The notes below the pieces were generated by a model. That model was not told where the DNA came from, searched no databases, and saw only the letters and a list, made by a program, of their open reading frames with translations. From assembly GCA_012521105.1 (NCBI GenBank), contig JAAYNA010000111.1:1-64000 (forward strand): a stretch of 64,000 nt of DNA, given 5' to 3'. This DNA is from Clostridiaceae bacterium (GTDB taxonomy: Bacteria; Bacillota; Clostridia; DSM-8532). This document shows positions 58,181 to 64,000 of the stretch, piece after piece. A program made the translations under genes and the position numbers. Every line of letters begins with the position of its first letter. Position 1 is the stretch's first letter.

Positions 58181-60814
58181 ATGAAAAAACTGGTGATAGG
58201 GATTTTGGCACATGTAGATGCCGGTAAAACAACTTTATCCGAGAGTTTACTATATTTGAGCGGCAGGATTAGGAAACTTGGAAGGGTGGACAAAAAGGAC
58301 GCCTTTTTAGATAATTTTGAGCTGGAAAGGGCACGGGGAATCACGATTTTTTCAAAGCAGGCGGTATTCAAAGTAGATGATCTGCAGATTACCCTGTTAG
58401 ATACACCCGGACATGTGGACTTTTCAACCGAAATGGAAAGAACGCTCCAGGTGTTGGATTATGCAATTTTAGTAATAAGCGGGTCGGACGGTATACAGGG
58501 GCATACCAAAACTCTTTGGCGTCTGCTTGACATCTACCGGATACCTGTTTTTTTATTTGTCAATAAAATGGATCTTAATAGAATGGATAAAGGCAGACTG
58601 ATAAGCGAACTAAAGAAACAGTTATCCGATCGGTGCATAGAATTCGGACAGACCGATACGGAATTCTTTTACGACCAGTTGGCCATGTGTGATGAAGGAT
58701 TAATGGAAGCCTTTTTAGAAACAGGTCATATAGAGACATCAAAGATCAAAAAAGCTATCAAAAAACGCAAAGTATTTCCATGTTTTTTTGGTTCAGCTTT
58801 AAAACTGGATGGTGTTGAAGCCTTTATGCGTGGCATTGTGAAGTATGCTGAAATTCCATCCTATTCGAAAAAATTTGGTGCCAGAGTATTTAAAATTGGC
58901 AGGGATGAAAAGGGAAACCGTCTTACCTATATGAAAATAACAGGTGGAAAGCTGAAGGTAAGAGATGTTATCAGTAATGGGTGGGAAGAAAAAATTACTC
59001 AGATCCGAATTTATTCCGGACAAAAATATGAAGCGGTAAATGAAGTAAAAGCAGGAACTGTTTGCGCGGTTACAGGCCTCAGCATGACCAAACCCGGGGA
59101 AGGGTTGGGTGAAGAAAAAGCTGTATATGCACCCGTTCTGGAGCCTGTGTTGTCTTACCGTATTATACTTCCCGAAGATTGTGACCCGAGGATGATACTT
59201 CCTAAGCTAAGGGAGATAGAAGAAGAGGAACCGGAGCTTCGTATCCTTTGGAATGAGCATCTTAAGGAAATTCAGGTTCAAATAATGGGTGAAGTACAGC
59301 TTGAAATCCTTCAAAGCTTGATAAAAAACCGGTTCGGTATAGATGTGTCCTTTGATTCAGGCAGGGTTGTATATAAAGAAACCATTGCAAACACTGTGGA
59401 AGGTGTTGGGCACTTTGAACCTTTACGGCATTACGCTGAGGTTCATCTTTTAATGGAACCCGCAGAGCGGGGAAGCGGCCTTACATTTGCTGTAGACTGC
59501 AGTGACGATGTGTTGGCCAGGAACTGGAAAAACCTTGTTTTATCCCATTTAAAGGAAAAAGTTCATATAGGAGTTCTTACAGGAGCACCAATTACAGACA
59601 TGAAAATAACACTGGTATCAGGAAGGGCACATAATAAACATACCGAAGGCGGTGATTTCAGGGAAGCCACTTACCGTGCTGTGCGACAGGGGTTAAAGGA
59701 AGCAGAGTCTATATTGCTGGAGCCATATTATGCCTTTCAGCTTGAAATTCCGGAGAAAATGGTAGGGCGTGCTATGGCAGACATCGAAAGATTGCATGGC
59801 ACATGTAAAATTTCACAAATCAGTGATGATATAGCAATTCTTACCGGCAGTGCTCCTGTTTCAACCTTTCAGAACTATCAGAAAGATGTTACAGCATACA
59901 CAAAGGGACAGGGACGACTGTTTTGTACGCTAAAGGGGTATGAACCCTGCCATAATGCTGAGGAAGTGATAGAGGCTATTGGCTACGATTCAGAGAAAGA
60001 TGTAGAAAACCCAACAGGTTCCATATTCTGTGCAAATGGTACCGGTTTTGTGGTCAGTTGGGATAAAGTTAAAGACTATATGCATGTGGAAAGCTACTTA
60101 AAGTCGAAGAATAATTCACTGGAAGATGCAAATGAGAATCGTAACCTGTTCAATCCTGAAAAATGGATTACTCCTGATGAGGTTGATAAAATCCTTGAAA
60201 AAACTTTTTTTGCGAACCAGGGGAAAAAAAACTTATGGCAAAGAAGAAAATCTGCTACCGAGGAAAATTACAGCCAGGCTGTTTACATAGGCAGGCCTAA
60301 AGAAATTAAAGAAGAATATCTTCTTGTAGATGGTTATAATATTATCTTTGCATGGCCCGAATTAAAAGATTTGGCAAATGAAAACATGGACAGCGCAAAG
60401 TCAAAGCTGCTTGATTGCCTTAGTAAATTTCAAAGCGTTGAAAGATGTAAGATTATCGTAGTATTTGATGCTTACCGCGTTCAGGGGCATCCTGAAGAAG
60501 TTATAGAATATGATGATCTCTATGTAGTATATACCAGGGAAGCTCAAACAGCAGACCAGTACATTGAAAAGTTTGCTCACGACAATCGGAAGAGATTCGA
60601 TATAACTGTTGCAACATCAGACGGTTTACAACAGGTTATTATCAGAGGTGAAGGATGTGCTCTGATGTCAGCAGCAGAACTCAGAGAAAAAGTAAAAATG
60701 ACGAACGAAAGTGTTATTCAATCCTTTAGAGAAAAACAGACAGTAGACCGTAATTACCTGATGGATACACTGCCTGATGAAACCAGGCAACAAATACGGA
60801 AACTCTTTGACTAA
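58181..60814 (+). CDS. Tet(M)-like translational GTPase fused to a YacP/Rae1-type NYN nuclease domain
   Basis: 877 residues in two parts. Residues about 1-690 follow the EF-G/Tet(M) plan: GILAHVDAGKTT (G1), RARGITIF (G2), DTPGHVDF (G3), NKMD (G4), then domains II-V ending in LKGYEP. The domain IV loop reads AHNKHTEGGDF where Tet(M) has its SPVST-containing loop, so classical tetracycline protection is doubtful. Residues about 713-860 form a NYN/PIN-like domain with all four acidic motifs: LVDGYNII (Asp about 717), VFDAYRV, TADQYIE and TVATSD. This resembles YacP/Rae1, a ribosome-dependent endoribonuclease that cuts mRNA in the A site. ATG 58181 fits the family start MKKLVIGILAH; TTG 58169 is the longest. 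Confidence 0.88.
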   Translation: MKKLVIGILAHVDAGKTTLSESLLYLSGRIRKLGRVDKKDAFLDNFELERARGITIFSKQAVFKVDDLQITLLDTPGHVDFSTEMERTLQVLDYAILVISGSDGIQGHTKTLWRLLDIYRIPVFLFVNKMDLNRMDKGRLISELKKQLSDRCIEFGQTDTEFFYDQLAMCDEGLMEAFLETGHIETSKIKKAIKKRKVFPCFFGSALKLDGVEAFMRGIVKYAEIPSYSKKFGARVFKIGRDEKGNRLTYMKITGGKLKVRDVISNGWEEKITQIRIYSGQKYEAVNEVKAGTVCAVTGLSMTKPGEGLGEEKAVYAPVLEPVLSYRIILPEDCDPRMILPKLREIEEEEPELRILWNEHLKEIQVQIMGEVQLEILQSLIKNRFGIDVSFDSGRVVYKETIANTVEGVGHFEPLRHYAEVHLLMEPAERGSGLTFAVDCSDDVLARNWKNLVLSHLKEKVHIGVLTGAPITDMKITLVSGRAHNKHTEGGDFREATYRAVRQGLKEAESILLEPYYAFQLEIPEKMVGRAMADIERLHGTCKISQISDDIAILTGSAPVSTFQNYQKDVTAYTKGQGRLFCTLKGYEPCHNAEEVIEAIGYDSEKDVENPTGSIFCANGTGFVVSWDKVKDYMHVESYLKSKNNSLEDANENRNLFNPEKWITPDEVDKILEKTFFANQGKKNLWQRRKSATEENYSQAVYIGRPKEIKEEYLLVDGYNIIFAWPELKDLANENMDSAKSKLLDCLSKFQSVERCKIIVVFDAYRVQGHPEEVIEYDDLYVVYTREAQTADQYIEKFAHDNRKRFDITVATSDGLQQVIIRGEGCALMSAAELREKVKMTNESVIQSFREKQTVDRNYLMDTLPDETRQQIRKLFD

Positions 60815-60839
60815 CTTTTCTATTTCATTATTTATCCAT

Positions 60840-61334
60840 TTATGTCTTTCCAATCCCATGCCCTGCTATTTCCTTGAATTTTTTGAACTCTTCGAGAACC
60901 CCGGGGTGTGTTTCGAAAAATCCATTCAGTAAATCTATATTTTTCATTGTATTTTTACTGATGCTGTGCTCAATAAGTTCTGTTTCCAAAAGAAGATTTT
61001 CGGTTATCCCAATATTTTGTAAAAATTTTTCAATGACATTGTGCCTGTCAAGCAGGAATTTGCCGTATTTTTTTCCATCTTCGGTAAGAAAGATAATGCC
61101 GTACTTTTGGTAATCTACAAGTCCAAGCGCTGCAAGCTTCTGAACCATTTTTGTTGCAGAGGAAGGCTTAACATTCAGAAGCCTGGAAAGAGTGTTTATT
61201 CTTATATAACCTTCCTTTTCCATATTTCTGTATATCATTTCCAAATAATCTTCCATACCCGAAGTTAGTGATTTATCTTCCTGGTTTAATAACTGGTATC
61301 CCCGAACGGTATAGAACCTGTCATTTTTGCTCAT
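60840..61334 (-). CDS. DtxR/MntR family metal-dependent repressor
   Basis: 164 residues. A winged helix (about 25-85) with the recognition helix PSSATKMVQKLAALGLV, then the metal-sensing dimerisation domain. MntR-type ligands are all visible: Asp and Glu in MEDYLEMIY, His and Glu in RHNVIEKF, and Glu, Glu, His in ETELIEH. There is no SH3-like third domain, and a roughly 26-residue N-terminal extension precedes the helix-turn-helix. It diverges from feoA-feoB, so iron-responsive control is likely, though ligand set alone would also allow manganese. AAAGAGGTG site before ATG. Confidence 0.9.
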   Translation of the reverse strand: MSKNDRFYTVRGYQLLNQEDKSLTSGMEDYLEMIYRNMEKEGYIRINTLSRLLNVKPSSATKMVQKLAALGLVDYQKYGIIFLTEDGKKYGKFLLDRHNVIEKFLQNIGITENLLLETELIEHSISKNTMKNIDLLNGFFETHPGVLEEFKKFKEIAGHGIGKT

Positions 61335-61419
61335 ATTTACACCTCTTTGGTACTAATAAAAAATTATTTATACAAAACCTTATTCGTAACATCAGGCTTT
61401 TATGTTTCATATATTAGTC

Positions 61420-61449
61420 TTGAATAATAAATTTAGACGCCACTAAATT
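61420..61449 (+). promoter_or_regulatory. feoAB promoter with overlapping metalloregulator-type operator
   Basis: TTGAAT at 61420-61425 and TAAATT at 61444-61449 (18-base spacer) form a plausible promoter. AATTTAG (61430-61436), 6 bases, CTAAATT (61443-61449) is a perfect dyad of 20 bases that covers the spacer and -10. The outline TTTAG-N6-CTAAA resembles DtxR/IdeR/MntR boxes (TTAGG...CCTAA-type). The adjacent regulator is the obvious candidate ligand. Confidence 0.6.
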
Positions 61450-61478
61450 ATATGAAAGCGTACCAGGAGGTGTTGGAT

Positions 61479-61718
61479 ATGAATGATAAAACCATTCCTT
61501 TAAAATGTTTGCCACTGGGGAAAAAGGCAAAAGTGAAACTGCTTATATCAGATGGAATTATTCGAAGAAGAATGCTGGACCTTGGGTTGATACCTGACAC
61601 AATTGTTGAAGCCGTCCAAAAAAGTCCTTCGGGTGATCCGACAGCTTATTATATCCGCGGAGCAGTAATGGCCTTGCGTTCAGAAGAAGCGGATAAAATT
61701 CTTGTAGAAATGACTTAA
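61479..61718 (+). CDS. feoA: Ferrous iron transport protein FeoA
   Basis: 79-residue SH3-like protein that assists FeoB. Core motif RRRMLDLGLIPDTIVEAVQKSPSGDP is typical. The frame opens at ATG 61452, but ATG 61479 lies 8 bases after CCAGGAGG and is preferred. feoB begins 32 bases downstream. Confidence 0.93.
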   Translation: MNDKTIPLKCLPLGKKAKVKLLISDGIIRRRMLDLGLIPDTIVEAVQKSPSGDPTAYYIRGAVMALRSEEADKILVEMT

Positions 61719-61750
61719 ACTTGAATCATTCTAAAGGAGGATTATTAAAA

Positions 61751-63901
61751 ATGGGGCTTACAAACCAGTCTACCGGTGCAGGCGTATTGCAGAATGAATT
61801 GAAACTTGAGCGGGTTACACCTGACGACAAAGTAATAGCACTTTCAGGAAACCCAAATGTGGGAAAAAGTACGGTTTTCAACAGTTTAACCGGTTTGAAC
61901 CAGCATACGGGGAACTGGCCTGGGAAAACCGTTACAAATGCCCAGGGAAAATACAGACATAAGGACAGAAATTTTATTATGGTGGATATTCCCGGTACTT
62001 ATTCACTCATGGCTAACTCTGTGGAAGAGGAAATTGCAAGAGATTTTGTATGTTTTGGAGATCCGGATGCAGTTGTTGTGGTTACCGATGCCACCTGCCT
62101 TGAGAGAAACTTGAATCTGGTCCTTCAGACACTTGAAATTACCGATAGGGTTGTAGTTTGCGTAAACCTGATCGATGAAGCAAAAAGAAAAAAGATCAGC
62201 ATAAATTGTGAAGAACTGTCCAAACGCCTTGGTGTACCTGCTATTCCCACAAATGCGCGCAGTAAAAAAGGCCTTAACGAGTTAATGGATGCAGTTTACG
62301 CTGTAGCAAACAAAGAAATCCCGCTAAACCCAATAAAAATTACATACGACGAAGCGATTGAACAGGCCATAAAAATGTTACAGCCTAAAATCTGGCAGAT
62401 GATAGATGGCAAAATTAATAACCGCTGGGTTGCGTTAAAGCTGCTGGATGGTGATGAAACCATTTTAAATTCTATAAACAAATACCTTGGTTTTGACCTG
62501 TTAAATGATATTGAATTGCTTGATCTGTTAAATAAAGCAAAACTATACCTTACTGAAAATGGTATTGAACCTGAACAACTGCGTGACAAAATAGTATCCC
62601 GGCTGGTAACGGTTGCTGAGGAATTAAGCCGTGATACTGTTACATTCGAAAACAAACAATATAATGGTATGGACAGAAAAATTGACAGTATTCTGACCTC
62701 AAAAGTTTTCGGGCTGCCTATTATGCTTGCCCTGTTGGCTTTTGTTTTCTGGTTGACTATTGAAGGTGCAAACTTGCCTTCCAGTCTCTTGGCTGATTTT
62801 CTGTTCGGGATTGAGGAAAAGCTGTCGAAGCTTTTTATCTCTTTTAATTCTCCGGTATGGCTTCATGATATATTGGTTCTTGGAATATTCCGTACTCTTG
62901 CGTGGGTGGTCTCGGTAATGCTGCCACCAATGGCAATTTTCTTCCCCCTGTTTACACTCCTTGAGGACTTAGGGTATCTTCCAAGGGTGGCTTTTAACCT
63001 GGACAATTTTTTCAAGAAGGCATGTGCTCATGGAAAACAGGCTTTGACCATGTGTATGGGCTTTGGCTGTAATGCTGCAGGGGTTATAGGATGTAGAATT
63101 ATCGATTCCCCAAGAGAACGCATGATTGCAATACTGACGAATAATTTCGTGCCCTGTAACGGGCGATTCCCAACGCTTATTGCAATGAGTATTATTTTTA
63201 TCGGCGGTGCGGTTGGGGGAGCTTTTCAGTCTGTAGTTTCAACTCTTGCTGTCACAGGTGTTGTCCTGATTGGTATATTAATGACCCTTTTGGTTTCAAA
63301 AATCCTTTCGAAAACTATTCTGAAGGGTATTCCATCTTCTTTTACCCTGGAACTGCCGCCCTACCGTAAGCCACAGATCGGACGTATTCTGGTACGCTCG
63401 ATATTCGACAGAACGCTGTTTGTTCTTGGGCGGGCTGTAGCAATTGCTGCCCCGGCCGGACTGGTTATATGGATTATGGCAAATATTACCGTTAACGATA
63501 TAAGCCTTCTGACATATGCTGCTGACTTTCTGGATCCCTTCGGGAGAATGTTGGGGATGGATGGTTATATTATAATGGCCTTTATTCTTGGATTGCCAGC
63601 AAATGAAATAGTTATTCCGATAATAATCATGAGTTACATGGCCTCGGGAACGATGCTGGAACTGGATGAGCTGGAAGACTTAAGGCAGCTTCTGGTAGCC
63701 AATGGCTGGACCTGGCTTACAGGATTGTGCGTTATGTTGTTTTCTCTGATGCATTTTCCGTGCGGTACTACCCTTTGGACTATAAAAAAAGAAACACAGA
63801 GCACGAAATGGACGTTTGCATCCTTTGCCATACCCACAATAGCTGGTATTGCAGTATGCTTTATTGTAGCAAACGCAGCACGTCTTCTTGGATTTGCCTA
63901 G
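61751..63901 (+). CDS. feoB: Ferrous iron transporter FeoB
   Basis: GTP-dependent Fe(II) importer of 717 residues. Cytosolic G domain with SGNPNVGKST near residue 34, HTGNWPGKTV (switch), DIPGTYSL (G3) and VNLIDE (G4-like), a helical GDI region (about 190-270), then about eight membrane segments with the Gate motifs, including MCMGFGCNAAGVIGCRI with conserved Cys and NNFVPCNGRFP. ATG 61751 follows AAAGGAGG; a frame to 61721 lacks a site. Confidence 0.97.
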   Translation: MGLTNQSTGAGVLQNELKLERVTPDDKVIALSGNPNVGKSTVFNSLTGLNQHTGNWPGKTVTNAQGKYRHKDRNFIMVDIPGTYSLMANSVEEEIARDFVCFGDPDAVVVVTDATCLERNLNLVLQTLEITDRVVVCVNLIDEAKRKKISINCEELSKRLGVPAIPTNARSKKGLNELMDAVYAVANKEIPLNPIKITYDEAIEQAIKMLQPKIWQMIDGKINNRWVALKLLDGDETILNSINKYLGFDLLNDIELLDLLNKAKLYLTENGIEPEQLRDKIVSRLVTVAEELSRDTVTFENKQYNGMDRKIDSILTSKVFGLPIMLALLAFVFWLTIEGANLPSSLLADFLFGIEEKLSKLFISFNSPVWLHDILVLGIFRTLAWVVSVMLPPMAIFFPLFTLLEDLGYLPRVAFNLDNFFKKACAHGKQALTMCMGFGCNAAGVIGCRIIDSPRERMIAILTNNFVPCNGRFPTLIAMSIIFIGGAVGGAFQSVVSTLAVTGVVLIGILMTLLVSKILSKTILKGIPSSFTLELPPYRKPQIGRILVRSIFDRTLFVLGRAVAIAAPAGLVIWIMANITVNDISLLTYAADFLDPFGRMLGMDGYIIMAFILGLPANEIVIPIIIMSYMASGTMLELDELEDLRQLLVANGWTWLTGLCVMLFSLMHFPCGTTLWTIKKETQSTKWTFASFAIPTIAGIAVCFIVANAARLLGFA

Positions 63902-63925
63902 CTTGTTTCATCATGAAAAATGTAA

Positions 63926-63965
63926 ATAAGCCGGAAGTATAATCCTGTCAAATCTTCCGGCTTAT
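63926..63965 (+). terminator. Stem-loop after feoB
   Basis: ATAAGCCGGAAG (63926-63937) and CTTCCGGCTTAT (63954-63965) form a perfect 12-bp stem with a 16-base loop, 25 bases after feoB. The T run is short, so termination is likely but not certain. Confidence 0.65.
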
Positions 63966-64000
63966 CCATTCTGCTATATGATTAATCTGTTATCCAACCT

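Noticed and set aside
58181-60814. Calling this gene a tetracycline resistance determinant
   Set aside because: Overall fold is Tet(M)-like, but the domain IV loop lacks the SPVST motif and a nuclease domain is fused on, so resistance cannot be inferred.

Overview
The window is a gene-dense stretch of a spore-forming, low-to-mid GC Firmicute, most likely a Clostridium-like member of the Clostridia. Pointers are SpoIVB and spore photoproduct lyase, the lepA-hemW-hrcA-grpE-dnaK-dnaJ-prmA-rsmE gene order, paired GlgC/GlgD, RemA, YqzL beside RecO, tryptophan T-box leaders, GGAGG-type ribosome binding sites and frequent GTG/TTG starts. The species cannot be named from sequence alone.

Layout. 1-1826: Trp-specific T-box leader and stand-alone trpB2. 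1857-6104 (minus): glgC, glgD, a nucleosidase-like gene and spore photoproduct lyase, probably one transcript. 6696-10272: CbpA-like co-chaperone and clpB. 10499-17165: cdd, era, a DUF1846 gene, yqzL-recO, secG, uvrB. 17166-18958: a scarred accessory patch holding a frameshifted mini-ORF, an IS-like remnant, an AT-rich uracil-DNA glycosylase and a frameshifted, truncated second copy. 19177-23693: spoIVB, lepA, hemW. 23857-30873: CIRCE-controlled heat-shock operon. 30870-34732: a lone CheY-like receiver, yicC, remA, gmk, rpoZ, glyQS. 34921-37548: ppdK. 37703-44659: trp operon EGDCFBA behind a second Trp T-box. 44741-48409: rpmG-secE-nusG-rplK-rplA-rplJ-rplL, ended by a terminator with no rpoB after it. 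48648-54158: lysA, der, plsY, a CheX-like gene, a GltS-type transporter. 54210-55607 (minus): M23 peptidase and bactofilin. 55608-56777: about 1.2 kb without genes, with relics of a CRISPR array. 56778-60814: nagA and a Tet(M)-like GTPase fused to a YacP/Rae1-type NYN nuclease. 60840-63901: DtxR/MntR-type regulator divergent from feoA-feoB.

Most of the window is housekeeping. The points most worth a second look are: (1) TrpG in an otherwise complete trp operon has lost both its catalytic Cys and His; (2) a ribosome-binding GTPase is fused to a nuclease domain related to an enzyme that cuts mRNA in the ribosomal A site; (3) the best surviving CRISPR unit has a 34-nt spacer carrying the anticodon arm of a tRNA-Arg(UCU); (4) two uracil-DNA glycosylase copies of different base composition, one decayed; (5) a CheX-like protein missing the catalytic Asn; (6) a metalloregulator-type dyad over the feoAB promoter.

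Where the longest reading frame disagreed with the ribosome binding site or the family's usual N-terminus, the better supported start is given and the reason is stated.
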